DNA of 47,701 bases from Syntrophaceae bacterium (GTDB lineage: Bacteria; Desulfobacterota; Syntrophia; Syntrophales; Smithellaceae): contig JAGPFA010000020.1 of assembly GCA_018056765.1 (NCBI GenBank), forward strand, positions 1 to 47,701. The letters are read 5' to 3'. The translations under genes were made by a program, and so were the position numbers. This document shows, one piece after another, positions 1 through 8,493 of the stretch. The notes beneath the pieces were generated by a model, which was given only the letters and a program-made list of their open reading frames with translations, did no database searches and was not told where the DNA came from. Within the stretch, counting starts at the first letter, position 1; every line of letters starts with the position of its first letter.

Positions 1-536
1 GAGGCTCCGGCTGCAAGCGCCGCCTCCAGTTCCCGCTCCGTATGCACCTCCACCAGTGCCGCCAGACCCTGTTCGCCGGCAAGCGCCAGAAAATCGGCAA
101 GCGCGTCGCCCAGCACCCGGACAATCAGTAAAACAGCGTCCGCCCCGATGGCTCTCGTCTCGTAGATCTGCAGCGGGTCAATGATGAAGTCCTTGCGCAA
201 AACAGGAATTCCCACAGAATCTTTCACCAGGCTCAGATAATCTTTATGGCCTGAAAAATACTTTTCATCCGTCAGGACGGATGTTGCCCCGGCGCCGTTT
301 TCCTCATAAATCCTCGCCAGAGCCTGCGGGTCGAATTTCTGCACCAGCCGGCCTCGCGACGGCGAGGCGCATTTCACTTCCGCGATGATGGAAATTGTCC
401 GCCTGTCGAGTGCATTTCTGAAATCACGCACCGGACCGCGGCCGGCACTCATCTCCAGAAGGCGTGACACACTTGTCCGCCTTTTAAGACGGGCGACTTC
501 TTCTTTTTTGGTTTCAATGATTTTATCTAAAATCAT
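1..536 (-). CDS. trpC: Indole-3-glycerol phosphate synthase TrpC (partial, C-terminus off the window)
   Basis: Fourth enzyme of the tryptophan branch. It converts carboxyphenylaminodeoxyribulose phosphate to indole-3-glycerol phosphate in the cytoplasm. Reading leftward from the ATG at 536, the product begins MILDKIIETKKEEV and contains the family signatures IIAEVKCASPSRG, with the catalytic Lys of the first beta strand, and VLRKDFIIDPLQIYE. About 178 residues are present of a usual 250-270, and the frame runs open off the left edge, so the C-terminal third is missing. It lies 23 bp after trpD and is the last visible gene of the trpEGDC operon, so it should be controlled by the trp leader at 3716-3910. 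The call is secure; only the unseen end is uncertain. Confidence 0.95.
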   Translation of the reverse strand, partial: MILDKIIETKKEEVARLKRRTSVSRLLEMSAGRGPVRDFRNALDRRTISIIAEVKCASPSRGRLVQKFDPQALARIYEENGAGATSVLTDEKYFSGHKDYLSLVKDSVGIPVLRKDFIIDPLQIYETRAIGADAVLLIVRVLGDALADFLALAGEQGLAALVEVHTERELEAALAAGA

Positions 537-559
537 ACCGTCTCCACCGCTTTGCCGAA

Positions 560-1573
560 TCAGGCGTTACTCATCTCAATGAGCGCCTCGAGCTTTGCCA
601 TGGCCCGGCCGTCATCAATGCAGGCTTCCGCCATCTTAATGCCTTCGCGTATATCTGCAGCCTTTTCACCCGCCACGATGGCGGGCGCCGCGTTCATCAG
701 CACCACGTCGCGGCAGGGTCCCTCCTTTCCGGAAAGAACATCCCTGAGGATGCGCGCGTTGGCGGCGGGATCACCGCCACGGATCATCTCCAGTGGATGG
801 GCCACACCCAGATAATCATGCGGATCTATGTCGTAGGTGCGGATGATACCGTCTGCAAGCTCTGCCACACGGGTCCTGCCGGAAATCGTCACTTCGTCCA
901 GTCCGTCCTGTCCGTGCACGACAAATGCGCGTCTGGTACCCATGTTTTTTAAAACCTCGGCAAACATCTCGACGAGCCTGGCATCGTACACCCCCAACAA
1001 CTGAGCCGTCGCTCCGGCCGGATTGGTGAGAGGGCCCAGCATATTGAAAATTGTCCGGATGCCGATCTCACGGCGCGGACCTGCCGCGTGCTTCATCGCA
1101 GCGTGCATTTTGGGGGCGAACAGAAATCCGATGCCGATCTGTTGGATGCATTCCTCGACGATATCCTGCTGTGCCTCAATGTTGACACCGAGCTCGGCCA
1201 GTACATCCGCGCTGCCGCAGCCGCTGGAAACGGAGCGGTTGCCGTGCTTGGCCACAACAATCCCGCAGGCCGCCACGACAAAGGCGGTGGTGGTGGAAAT
1301 GTTGAATGTATTGAGATTGTCGCCGCCCGTGCCACAGGTATCCACTATTGTTGTAGCGCAGGCGTTGATGCGCACCGCCTTCTTGCGCATACTGCGCGCC
1401 GCGCCGGTCACTTCTTGCACCGTTTCCCCTTTCATACGCAGTGCCGTAATGAACGAGGCGATCTCGGCTGCCGTTGCCTGTCCGCCCATGATTTCATCCA
1501 TGACGGCCGTCATCTCTTCTTCCGTAAGATCAATGTGGTGCACAGCCTTGTCAATTGCTTCTTTAATCATCAC
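560..1573 (-). CDS. trpD: Anthranilate phosphoribosyltransferase TrpD
   Basis: Transfers phosphoribose from PRPP to anthranilate, the second step of tryptophan synthesis. The 337-residue length matches the family (about 330-345). Diagnostic motifs are visible. The PRPP-binding loop reads [16 protein letters not shown]. It is followed by [17 protein letters not shown] and, in the middle, GPLTNPAGA. The start ATG at 1573 overlaps the trpG stop in an ATGA, indicating translational coupling. This is a stand-alone TrpD, because TrpG is encoded as a separate polypeptide and not fused as in enteric bacteria. Nothing is missing or odd. A nucleoside phosphorylase, which shares the fold, is excluded by the GTGGD loop and by the operon context. 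Confidence 0.97.
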   Translation of the reverse strand: MMIKEAIDKAVHHIDLTEEEMTAVMDEIMGGQATAAEIASFITALRMKGETVQEVTGAARSMRKKAVRINACATTIVDTCGTGGDNLNTFNISTTTAFVVAACGIVVAKHGNRSVSSGCGSADVLAELGVNIEAQQDIVEECIQQIGIGFLFAPKMHAAMKHAAGPRREIGIRTIFNMLGPLTNPAGATAQLLGVYDARLVEMFAEVLKNMGTRRAFVVHGQDGLDEVTISGRTRVAELADGIIRTYDIDPHDYLGVAHPLEMIRGGDPAANARILRDVLSGKEGPCRDVVLMNAAPAIVAGEKAADIREGIKMAEACIDDGRAMAKLEALIEMSNA

Positions 1574-2154
1574 CTGACCTCCTTTTCACCGATATATTTG
1601 AGAAAGTTTTTCAATAAACGTCTGCCCTGCGGCGTAAGCACCGACTCGGGATGAAACTGAATCCCCTCCACACGATAGTGTCTGTGTCTGATGCCCATGA
1701 TTTCACCCCCGGCGGTTCGCGCACTCACTTCCAGGCATTCGGGCAGGGAATCCGGCTTGAGCATGAGTGAATGATAGCGGCCGGCACTCAACGGGTCGGG
1801 GAGCCCGGTAAAAATAGTCCTCCCGTCGTGGTGCACCGGAGAGACCTTCCCGTGCATGATTCTGGCGGCAGGGACAGTCTCGCCTCCGAAGGCTTCACCG
1901 ATGCACTGATGTCCCAGGCAGATACCCAAAAGAGGCACTGTTTTATAAAACCGGCGCACCACCTCTGTGGAAATCCCTGCACCGGCTGGTCTTCCCGGGC
2001 CGGGCGACAGAACGATCGCCTCCGGGGCAAGATCGGTAATATCACCGGGCGTGATTTCGTCATTGCGGTAAACGCGAACCTCCCGGCCCATCTGCATCAG
2101 ATACTGAACGATGTTAAAGGTAAACGAATCATAGTTATCGATCATTAAAATCAT
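1570..2154 (-). CDS. trpG: Anthranilate synthase glutamine amidotransferase subunit TrpG
   Basis: Class I glutamine amidotransferase that supplies ammonia to TrpE for anthranilate formation. The 194 residues contain [16 protein letters not shown] at the N-terminus, the oxyanion segment SPGPGRP, the nucleophile Cys79 within [17 protein letters not shown], and the His-Glu pair in [10 protein letters not shown] near the C-terminus, so the triad is complete. It overlaps trpE upstream and trpD downstream by ATGA junctions. Many bacteria share one such subunit (PabA/TrpG) between folate and tryptophan synthesis. The position inside the trp operon favours tryptophan, but a dual role cannot be excluded from sequence. 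Confidence 0.95.
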   Translation of the reverse strand: MILMIDNYDSFTFNIVQYLMQMGREVRVYRNDEITPGDITDLAPEAIVLSPGPGRPAGAGISTEVVRRFYKTVPLLGICLGHQCIGEAFGGETVPAARIMHGKVSPVHHDGRTIFTGLPDPLSAGRYHSLMLKPDSLPECLEVSARTAGGEIMGIRHRHYRVEGIQFHPESVLTPQGRRLLKNFLKYIGEKEVR

Positions 2155-3656
2155 TTTTCAGCCCCCGTACCGTTTTCCAGCACAAAACCGCCTGTCGCCA
2201 GTCTCACCGCCGTTTGCATGGCGCGTGATTTGTTGATGACTTCCAGATACTCCATTTCAGGATCCGACTCATGGACAATGCCCGCCCCGGCCTGAACGAA
2301 AATCCGCCCCTGTTTCAAAATCATGGTCCGTATCGTGATGCACAAATCCATATTGCCGCTGAAGCTCACATAGCCCACCGCACCGCCGTAAGGCCCGCGC
2401 CGCACCGGCTCCAGCTCATCGATAATCTGCATGGCGCGGACTTTGGGCGCGCCCGAAAGAGTGCCGGCGGGAAAGGTGGCCGCCAGCACATCAAAGGCGT
2501 CTTTCCCTTCATCCAGCTGCGCGCGGACATTGGAGACCAGGTGCATGACATGAGAATATTTTTCCACCACCATAAACTGGTTCACCTGAACACTTCCGGC
2601 CGCGGCGATGCGCCCCAGGTCGTTTCGTCCCAGATCCACGAGCATGACATGCTCCGCCCTTTCCTTTTCATCCGAGAGAAGCTCATCGGCCAGGGCCCGG
2701 TCCTCCTGCTCCGTGCGGCCGCGCCGGCGCGTACCGGCAATCGGACGAAGCTCCACGTCTGTATGATCCAGGCGCACCATGACCTCCGGCGAGGAGCCGA
2801 TCAGCGTCAGATCGGCAAGTTTGAGCAAAAACAGATAAGGTGAAGGATTGATGTAGCGAAGCCCCCGGTACAGATCCACAGCATCGGTCTGGCAGGCGGC
2901 TGAAAAACGCTGCGAAAGGACCACCTGGATCGCCTCACCCGCCGCAACATATTCCTTGGCTTTTTTCACCTTCTGTTTGAATTCCTCCGGCGTCATGTCC
3001 GGAACGAAAGGTCCCGCTTCCGCAGGCGTTACGACTTCGGTCTTGCGGGCGGGTGCCGAAAGCAGATCGACCATTTCATCGATCTTGCGGCAGGCCGCTT
3101 CATAAGCCTCTTGCGGAGATTTTCCCTCCTCGGTGAAAGAGCAGGCGACGACTTTGATGGTGTGCCGCCTGTTGTCAAAAATGATGAGAGCGTCGCTCAT
3201 TACGAAAACCGCATCGTCAAGGTGCAAATCATCGGGCGGCGACGCAGGCAGTTTTTCGAAGTAGCGCACCATGTCGTAGCCCAGATACCCTACCGCCCCG
3301 CCGAAAAAGCGCGGCAGCCCGGGTGTCGCCACCGGCCGGTAGCGGGCCAGAATCTCCCTTAACAGGTCAAGCGGCCTGCCTTCGTGCTCTATGATGCGGC
3401 TTTTACCCTTCTCTTCGATGATCACCTGCGCGTCGCGCACCCGGAAGATGAGACTTGCACCCGTACCGATGAAAGAATAGCGGCCCCACTTTTCGCCCCC
3501 TTCGACGCTTTCAAGCAAATAGACATATTCCTCGTTTTGGAGCTTCCGGAGAACGGAAACGGGCGTTTCAATGTCGGCAAGAATTTCCCGATACACGGGG
3601 ATCAGGTTTCCCCTGCGGGTATAAGACTCAAAATCCGCAAAATTGGGTGAATACAT
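2151..3656 (-). CDS. trpE: Anthranilate synthase component I TrpE
   Basis: Catalyses chorismate plus ammonia to anthranilate and pyruvate, the committed step of tryptophan synthesis. The 501-residue product has an N-terminal regulatory half, with LLESVEGGEKWGRYSFIG resembling the Trp feedback-binding region, and a C-terminal chorismate-binding domain. Signatures in the latter include PIAGTRRRG, DLGRNDLGR and FPAGTLSGAPKVRAMQII. The frame stays open 14 codons further upstream, but I place the start at 3656, where MYSPNFADFE follows a GAAGGAG ribosome-binding site. The longer start would lie inside the terminator hairpin at 3676-3705. This is the first structural gene after the leader and attenuator. 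PabB is the alternative for this family but is unlikely next to trpGDC and a Trp-rich leader. Confidence 0.96.
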   Translation of the reverse strand: MYSPNFADFESYTRRGNLIPVYREILADIETPVSVLRKLQNEEYVYLLESVEGGEKWGRYSFIGTGASLIFRVRDAQVIIEEKGKSRIIEHEGRPLDLLREILARYRPVATPGLPRFFGGAVGYLGYDMVRYFEKLPASPPDDLHLDDAVFVMSDALIIFDNRRHTIKVVACSFTEEGKSPQEAYEAACRKIDEMVDLLSAPARKTEVVTPAEAGPFVPDMTPEEFKQKVKKAKEYVAAGEAIQVVLSQRFSAACQTDAVDLYRGLRYINPSPYLFLLKLADLTLIGSSPEVMVRLDHTDVELRPIAGTRRRGRTEQEDRALADELLSDEKERAEHVMLVDLGRNDLGRIAAAGSVQVNQFMVVEKYSHVMHLVSNVRAQLDEGKDAFDVLAATFPAGTLSGAPKVRAMQIIDELEPVRRGPYGGAVGYVSFSGNMDLCITIRTMILKQGRIFVQAGAGIVHESDPEMEYLEVINKSRAMQTAVRLATGGFVLENGTGAEK

Positions 3657-3675
3657 AGTGTCTCCTTCAGAAAAT

Positions 3676-3705
3676 AAAAAAGCCGTGATTTTACTCACGG
3701 CTTTT
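3676..3705 (-). terminator. Second hairpin of the trp leader (terminator-like)
   Basis: On the minus-strand transcript the arms are AAAAGCCGTGA and TCACGGCTTTTTT, around a loop of about six bases and followed by a T-rich tract. This is an intrinsic-terminator shape located only about 20 bases before the trpE start codon. Its AAAAGCCG arm can also pair with the CGGCTTTT arm of the preceding hairpin at 3716-3755, so the two structures are potentially exclusive. The role as a second checkpoint is inference. Confidence 0.75.
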
Positions 3706-3715
3706 AGGTTGATAC

Positions 3716-3755
3716 AAAAAAGCCGCGGAGTCCCGCAAGGGCCTCCGCGGCTTTT
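3716..3755 (-). terminator. trp attenuator hairpin
   Basis: The transcript arms AAAAGCCGCGGAG and CTCCGCGGCTTTTTT form a 13-bp stem. The loop itself can extend the stem through CCC/GGG pairs, and a T run follows. It begins 18 bases after the stop codon of the Trp-rich leader peptide, which is where the terminator of a ribosome-mediated attenuator belongs. A leader segment within 3776-3783 (TCCGCCGC) can pair with the left arm (7 of 8 positions) as a possible antiterminator. Confidence 0.85.
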
Positions 3756-3772
3756 ACTTTTATTTTAAAAGA

Positions 3773-3823
3773 TCAGCGGCGGACGCTCCCCTGCGCGAAG
3801 CTCCACCACCACCAGTTATTCAT
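3773..3823 (-). CDS. trpL: trp operon leader peptide (MNNWWWWSFAQGSVRR)
   Basis: A 16-codon ORF read on the minus strand from the ATG at 3823 to TGA at 3773. Codons 4 to 7 are four consecutive TGG (Trp) codons. It sits between a consensus promoter (3882-3910) and the terminator hairpin (3716-3755) upstream of trpE. Four Trp codons in a row this close to an attenuator are essentially diagnostic of ribosome-mediated attenuation: when charged tRNA-Trp is scarce the ribosome stalls and the terminator is prevented. No strong Shine-Dalgarno is visible, only an A/G-rich stretch upstream. The peptide is expected to have no function of its own. Confidence 0.92.
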   Translation of the reverse strand: MNNWWWWSFAQGSVRR

Positions 3824-3881
3824 TTGAAATTTGACATTTCTTTTTATCACTTGCATATCTCTCGATGTTCAATGAAGACGC

Positions 3882-3910
3882 CATATAGCAATGAGTCGTA
3901 AAGATGTCAA
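3882..3910 (-). promoter_or_regulatory. trp operon promoter
   Basis: Minus-strand TTGACA (3910-3905), a 17-bp spacer, then TATATG (3887-3882). This is a near-consensus sigma-70 promoter about 60 bp upstream of the leader ORF. No convincing TrpR operator palindrome was seen around it, so attenuation may be the main control. Confidence 0.8.
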
Positions 3911-4024
3911 TATTTTTTCTTGCTGGCCGGAAAACGAACATGGGCAAAAAGACGATATCCCGTTTTTCTCTTTTTTCATAAAACCGCCCGCAAAGCTGTT
4001 TTACGTTTTTTTACCTGATTTTTC

Positions 4025-4053
4025 TTGACACATTAGCTTTTTGGCCCCAATAT
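4025..4053 (+). promoter_or_regulatory. Candidate promoter of the lipoprotein gene at 4099
   Basis: TTGACA at 4025-4030, a 17-bp spacer, and CAATAT at 4048-4053, about 45 bp before the start codon. It is divergent from the trp promoter. The -35 box is perfect but the -10 box is weak. Confidence 0.55.
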
Positions 4054-4098
4054 CCTGCAAAGACAACGCATATTTTCAAACAAAGGAGGTTTTGCACC

Positions 4099-4728
4099 AT
4101 GAAAAAAAACAATTACAAATTGATTTTATTTGCCGTCTTTTGCACCTGCACGATGCTTCTGGGAGGCTGCGCGTCCGGCAAAAAAATTGTACTGACGCAG
4201 GAAAAATATTCTCCCTCCTTCCGCGCCGCCGAGTTTGCCCGCTACAAGGGGAAAAAACTTGTTCTGGGAAGCTTTTTCAATCAGGCCCAGAATACCAAAA
4301 CATACAATTATTTCAGCCCGGATAAACAACTCAACTACGAGGGAAATGTCAGTTTGGAAAATTTGTACCTCAATGGCTTTACCAAAGCCTTCAAACACAT
4401 CGGGGTAACGCTGGTGGACTATGTTTATGATGAAGACTATCGCGGCCCTCGCCATTGGTGGTGGGGATATCCGGGACCTGCCGGCTACAGAGCACCCAAA
4501 GGGGTACCGGAATTGCAGTTCACCCTGCTTTCCATGACCGACCAGGAATTGACTTTCAAAATTATTCTCTTCAAAGACGGGCAAACAAAACTGGATAAGG
4601 ATCTGACGGTTAAAATGGCCCCCGCGGCCACGGAGGATGTTGCCGCCCTGGAAAAACGGGGCTACCAGATGGTTGACCTGGCCTTCACCACCATCATGAG
4701 AGACCGTGATTTTCAACGAGCGTTTTAG
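4099..4728 (+). CDS. Predicted lipoprotein of unknown function
   Basis: A 209-residue protein with a lipoprotein signal peptide: basic MKKNNYK, a hydrophobic core, then the lipobox LLGGC with the acceptor Cys at residue 24. It should therefore be processed by Lgt/Lsp and anchored in a membrane facing the periplasm. The mature part has no family I recognise. An aromatic patch, RGPRHWWWGYPGPAGYR, lies near residues 115-131, and the C-terminal half looks like alternating beta strands and a helix. The start is well supported by a strong AAAGGAGG site 9 bases upstream and a candidate promoter at 4025. It precedes rmuC by 34 bp and may be co-transcribed with it, but no functional link is evident. 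Confidence 0.8.
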   Translation: MKKNNYKLILFAVFCTCTMLLGGCASGKKIVLTQEKYSPSFRAAEFARYKGKKLVLGSFFNQAQNTKTYNYFSPDKQLNYEGNVSLENLYLNGFTKAFKHIGVTLVDYVYDEDYRGPRHWWWGYPGPAGYRAPKGVPELQFTLLSMTDQELTFKIILFKDGQTKLDKDLTVKMAPAATEDVAALEKRGYQMVDLAFTTIMRDRDFQRAF

Positions 4729-4762
4729 AGGCGAAACGCTCATCGGCAATCAGCCGTAGCCT

Positions 4763-6112
4763 ATGGAAATTTATTTTTATATCATCATCGCCGCACTGGC
4801 GGCCATCATTGTGTGGCAACTGTGGCTGGTGAGGCGCAGCCTCGCCGGCCAGGCTGCACTTGGCGCCAGACTCGAGGCGCTGCGTGACGGACAGGAAAGA
4901 ACAGACCGGGCGCTGCGTGACACACAGGAAAGAGCCGACCGCTTCCTGCGCGATGAGATGGAGCGGCTGCGCGCCGAAGTGCAAAAGCAGGCCCAGTACG
5001 AAAGAATGGAAACAGCGGGTGCGCTGAAAGGGTTCGGCGATTCTCTCCAGGCACGACTGTCGGAAATGGCCGGTCTGCAAAACGATCAAATGACAGCCTT
5101 CTCGCAACAGATAACCCTCATGACCAGCGGCAATGACAGAAAGATGGAAGAAATCCGTCAGGTCATCGACGCGAAGCTCGAACAAATCCGCACGGACAAC
5201 TCCCGCCAGCTGGATTTGATGCGCGAAACGGTCGGTGAAAAACTGCAAAACACACTGGAAAAGCGTCTGGGCGATTCGTTCAGGCAGGTCTCGGAACGTC
5301 TCGAGCAGGTTCATCAGGGTCTGGGCGATATGCGTAACCTGGCCGCCGGTGTGGGTGATCTGAAAAAAGTGCTCACCAATGTCAAGTCGCGCGGCACCTG
5401 GGGGGAGGTCCAGCTCGGAGCGCTTCTGGAGGAAATACTCTCACCTGAGCAGTACCTTGCCAATGTTCAGATTAAAGAAACGGGCACAGACTTTGTGGAA
5501 TTCGCCATCAAGCTGCCCGGCCAGGGGGATTCCCCCGCCGATGCCGTCCTCATTCCCGTGGACGCGAAATTCCCCATGGAAGATTATTCCAGACTCAGGG
5601 ACGCGCAGGAAAGATCCGACGCATCCGCCGCGGAAGACGCACTCAGGCAACTGGAGACAAGTGTCAAAAAGGCGGCCAGAGACATCTCGACAAAATATAT
5701 CTCTCCCCCCAGAACCACCGATTTCGGCATCATGTTTCTTCCCTCGGAGGGGCTCTATGCCGAAGTGATCCGCCGCACCGCTCTGGTCTCACATCTGCAG
5801 CGCGATTACAGAATTATCGTTTCCGGCCCTTCCACGTTTGCCGCATTTCTCAACAGCCTGCAGATGGGCTTCCGGACCCTGGCCATTCAGAAGCGCTCCG
5901 GTGAAGTCTGGCAAGTGCTGGGCGAGGTGAAGACTGCGTTCAATCGTTTCGGCGATTCGCTCGATGCGGTGCGCAAGCGGCTTGATCAGGCGTCAAGCTC
6001 CGTGGAGGATGCTCAGAAAAAAACAAGAACGCTTGCCGGCAAGCTCAGGGCCGTCGAGGCACTGCCGGAGGATTCCGGGACGATTGAAATCGCTAATCCG
6101 GATCAAAACTGA
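4763..6112 (+). CDS. rmuC: DNA recombination protein RmuC homologue
   Basis: RmuC-family protein of 449 residues. The E. coli member limits recombination at inverted repeats; the biochemical activity is thought to be nuclease-like. Visible layout: an N-terminal membrane anchor (residues 2-24, hydrophobic IIIAALAAIIVW), a long heptad-rich coiled coil (about 30-190), then the conserved RmuC core (about 195-420) with SRGTWGEVQLGALLEEIL, IPVDAKFPMEDY, FLPSEGLYAEV and FRTLAIQKRSGEVWQ. The start at 4763 has only a poor ribosome-binding site, so it may depend on coupling with the upstream lipoprotein gene. The 3' end overlaps the convergent glycosyltransferase gene by 10 bp. Confidence 0.92.
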   Translation: MEIYFYIIIAALAAIIVWQLWLVRRSLAGQAALGARLEALRDGQERTDRALRDTQERADRFLRDEMERLRAEVQKQAQYERMETAGALKGFGDSLQARLSEMAGLQNDQMTAFSQQITLMTSGNDRKMEEIRQVIDAKLEQIRTDNSRQLDLMRETVGEKLQNTLEKRLGDSFRQVSERLEQVHQGLGDMRNLAAGVGDLKKVLTNVKSRGTWGEVQLGALLEEILSPEQYLANVQIKETGTDFVEFAIKLPGQGDSPADAVLIPVDAKFPMEDYSRLRDAQERSDASAAEDALRQLETSVKKAARDISTKYISPPRTTDFGIMFLPSEGLYAEVIRRTALVSHLQRDYRIIVSGPSTFAAFLNSLQMGFRTLAIQKRSGEVWQVLGEVKTAFNRFGDSLDAVRKRLDQASSSVEDAQKKTRTLAGKLRAVEALPEDSGTIEIANPDQN

Positions 6113-6825
6113 AAACGGTCTTCCCTCATGATTCTGCGCTTCAAAAGGCGAAGCAGAGTCAGCGCACTCATCATCATTTCCTTTTTATTGATTTTCGACT
6201 CGCCGTATGCCCGATCGGCAAAGAAGATGGGAAATTCGGCCGTTTTATCCGTATGGCGCACAATGTGGTAGAGCACTTCCACCTGAAAGGAATAACCGGT
6301 TGATTTTATCTGTGCCAGGGGAAGCCTCTTAAGCAGGGCGGTTTTAAAGCCCCTGAAAGCGGTTGTGCATTCACCGAGCGGAATTCCCGCCAGGCGGCGT
6401 GTACCCCAGTTGGCCGTTTTAGAAATGGCTCTGCGGTAAAACCCATAGCCGCATTTACCTCCCTCAACATACCTCGATCCGGTCACAAAATCATTTTGCT
6501 CCATAAGCTCAATCATCAAAGGCAGATCCTGCGGGTCGTGGGAAAAATCGGCATCCATGACGATCAGGACATCGAAGCCATTTTCAATGGCATAGCGCAT
6601 CATGGCAAGTGTGGCTGAGCCCAGTCCCATCTTGCCCGGCCTTTTTATCAGTGTGAGTAAGCCGTCTGTCGCGGCAAGCTCTTCGACCAGACGGGCGGTT
6701 CCGTCGGGTGAATTGTCATCCAGAACAAGGATATGGCGACCGGGCAAATGGCAATGGATGGCGGCAATCAGGCGTTCAATGTTCAGGGCTTCATTATAGG
6801 TGGCGATACCGACAATAGTTTTCAT
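6103..6825 (-). CDS. Polyprenyl-phosphate mannosyltransferase-like GT2 (dolichyl-phosphate mannose synthase family)
   Basis: Family 2 glycosyltransferase of 240 residues, the size and layout of DPM1-type enzymes that transfer mannose (or another hexose) from the nucleotide sugar to a polyprenyl phosphate. Seen: IVGIATYNEALNIERL, the nucleotide-binding DDNSPDGTA, the metal-binding MDADFSHDPQDLP and GSRYVEGG. The C-terminus ends without transmembrane segments, so it is a single-domain enzyme acting at the membrane surface. Its start codon overlaps the bioB stop (ATGA), implying a shared transcript, although no biochemical link to biotin is known to me. Donor and acceptor cannot be set from sequence. 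The gene converges on rmuC. Confidence 0.88.
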   Translation of the reverse strand: MKTIVGIATYNEALNIERLIAAIHCHLPGRHILVLDDNSPDGTARLVEELAATDGLLTLIKRPGKMGLGSATLAMMRYAIENGFDVLIVMDADFSHDPQDLPLMIELMEQNDFVTGSRYVEGGKCGYGFYRRAISKTANWGTRRLAGIPLGECTTAFRGFKTALLKRLPLAQIKSTGYSFQVEVLYHIVRHTDKTAEFPIFFADRAYGESKINKKEMMMSALTLLRLLKRRIMREDRFQF

Positions 6826-7916
6826 CGCCTCGTCTTGCTACAAGATTTTACTTTGTGTTTTTGACTCTGAGGCCGGGATGATTTTGCCGCCGTTTCCACA
6901 CCGTCTTTCATCTTCTCCAGATGACAGCGGCACAAATCAATTTCCTGCGTTGCACAGAGCCCCAGGTCCGTGACCATTTCATGGTCAAGCCTGCTTTCCC
7001 TCCCCGCAGTGGTCAGGTAATTTCCCGTCATCAGACAGTTGGCTCCCGCGACGATACCCAAGGGCAACAGCTGGCGCAGTGTTTTTTCCTTTCCGCCGCA
7101 AAGCCTGATGTCCTTATCCGGCAGCATGAAGCGGTAAACAGCAATGGTCATCAGCGCCTCCAGCGGCGGCACGAGCTGCATGTGGGCAAGCGCGGTCCCC
7201 TTAATGGGGTTCAGGAAATTAAGCGGCACGGAATCGACATCAAGTTCCTTGAGCGTCGCGGCCAGCTCGATGCGGTGGGTGATCCCCTCGCCCATACCGA
7301 AAAGCGCGCCCGCGCAGACCGACAGGCCTGCTTCCCTGGCTTCGCGGATAGAAGATACATCCTCTTCATAATCGTGCGTCGTACAAATATTTTTAAAATA
7401 ACTGCGGCCCGTTTCCAGATTATGGTGATAACGGAACAGTCCCGCGTCCTTGAGCTGGCGGGCCTTATCCCGGTCGATGACGCCCACGGAAACGCACGGC
7501 ATAATTCCGATTTTGTTGATTCCGTCAATGGCTTTGAAAATTTCCGACCATTCCTTTTTCGCGCCGAGGCGTTTGCCGCTGGTCACAATGCCGAAAAGTT
7601 CCGCCCCGTCTCTTTTAGCCTGCCGGGCGGACTCAATAATTTCCCGCGCCGGTTTAAGAGGGTATGTGGCAATGTTTGTTGTAAAGCGGGAAGACTGTGC
7701 ACAGAATTGGCAATCCTCGGAACACCTGCCCGATTTGGCGTTGGTGATGCCACAAAAAATTATGTCTCTGCCCTTGAAGTGTTCACGGATTTCCGCACCC
7801 GCAGCCATCAGCCGGTAGGGACTTTGCGTCCCCTCTATGAACAGCTCCATTGCTTCCCGGGTGTTTATGCCGTTGGACCTGATACTTTTGTTCTTGAGTT
7901 TTTCTATTATCTGCAT
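6822..7916 (-). CDS. bioB: Biotin synthase BioB
   Basis: Radical SAM enzyme that inserts sulfur into dethiobiotin, the last step of biotin synthesis. The 364 residues contain the radical-SAM cysteines Cys65, Cys69 and Cys72 in GRCSEDCQFCAQSS. Also present are the family motifs YHHNLETGRSYF, VCAGALFGMGE, PLNFLNPIKGT and the ligand arginine region LCGGKEKTLRQL. The last 30 or so residues are a basic, low-complexity tail (SSRPQSQKHKVKS) beyond the usual end. The gene is separate from and convergent-in-context with bioDFA (8700-12059), which completes the pathway from pimeloyl thioester. The nearest gene downstream on the same strand is the overlapping glycosyltransferase. No BirA-type operator was recognised upstream. 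Confidence 0.96.
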   Translation of the reverse strand: MQIIEKLKNKSIRSNGINTREAMELFIEGTQSPYRLMAAGAEIREHFKGRDIIFCGITNAKSGRCSEDCQFCAQSSRFTTNIATYPLKPAREIIESARQAKRDGAELFGIVTSGKRLGAKKEWSEIFKAIDGINKIGIMPCVSVGVIDRDKARQLKDAGLFRYHHNLETGRSYFKNICTTHDYEEDVSSIREAREAGLSVCAGALFGMGEGITHRIELAATLKELDVDSVPLNFLNPIKGTALAHMQLVPPLEALMTIAVYRFMLPDKDIRLCGGKEKTLRQLLPLGIVAGANCLMTGNYLTTAGRESRLDHEMVTDLGLCATQEIDLCRCHLEKMKDGVETAAKSSRPQSQKHKVKSCSKTRR

Positions 7917-7969
7917 ATCCGTAGTTACGGTTATTCACGTCCGGCTTGTCTCCCTTTTTTACCAAACCA

Positions 7970-8386
7970 TCACAGATGGTAGTCGCCCGACGCTTCCGGC
8001 TGGTAGGTGATATCATCGATGATATACTTTTTTATCCCGGAGGGAACCGACCATTCGACCACGTCGCCTTTGCGGTAACCCAAAAGGGCGATGCCCAGCG
8101 GTGCTAAAATGGAGAGCTTATTCTCGCTGATATTGGCCGCGGAAGGATAAACCAGCGTGTAAGTCATCTTTTCTCCTGACTCCGTGTCGGTAACCGCCAC
8201 TTTGGAGTTCATCGTGACAACATCATGAGGAACGTCCGCCGGTTCAACCTGTACACTTTTGTAGAGCTCTTTTTCCAGCAGATCAAGGTTCGCCTGATTG
8301 GCTTTCGGGACGGAGCGCAACCCATCGATCAGCTCTAAAAGCTGCTCCATATCATTTTTTGATATATACAAGGTACGCTCCGTCAT
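7970..8386 (-). CDS. rnk: Rnk/GreA-type regulator (nucleoside diphosphate kinase regulator family)
   Basis: 138-residue protein with a short N-terminal helical segment (TLYISKNDMEQLLELI) and a C-terminal GreA/GreB-type FKBP-like domain: VVTMNSKVAVTDTESGE, YPSAANISENKLSILAPLG and LLGYRKGDVVEW. These are the hallmarks of Rnk, an RNA-polymerase-binding relative of Gre factors. The short N-terminus lacks the long Gre coiled coil, so transcript cleavage stimulation is unlikely. An upstream in-frame ATG exists, but the start chosen here at 8386 has an AGGAG site 9 bases upstream, and a consensus promoter lies at 8465-8493. Transcribed as a single gene, divergent from bioD. Confidence 0.88.
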   Translation of the reverse strand: MTERTLYISKNDMEQLLELIDGLRSVPKANQANLDLLEKELYKSVQVEPADVPHDVVTMNSKVAVTDTESGEKMTYTLVYPSAANISENKLSILAPLGIALLGYRKGDVVEWSVPSGIKKYIIDDITYQPEASGDYHL

Positions 8387-8464
8387 AACTTTTCGCTCCT
8401 GTCTTTTTTTGTTTGTTAAAAGAAACGATGACCAAATCATGGCGAAAGTTGCTGGTTGGCGCTT

Positions 8465-8493
8465 ACTATAGGCAAAGAATGAACGGCTGTCAA
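8465..8493 (-). promoter_or_regulatory. Promoter of the rnk-like gene
   Basis: Minus-strand TTGACA (8493-8488), a 17-bp spacer, then TATAGT (8470-8465), about 80 bp upstream of the start codon. This is close to the sigma-70 consensus. Confidence 0.75.

Noticed and set aside
3830..3910. TrpR operator at the trp promoter
   Set aside because: No CTAGT-type palindrome was visible around the -10 or start region; attenuation alone explains the leader.
6921..7982. 353-codon open frame antisense to bioB
   Set aside because: Shadow of a GC-rich gene: the sense strand carries all radical-SAM motifs, and the antisense product has no recognisable domain.
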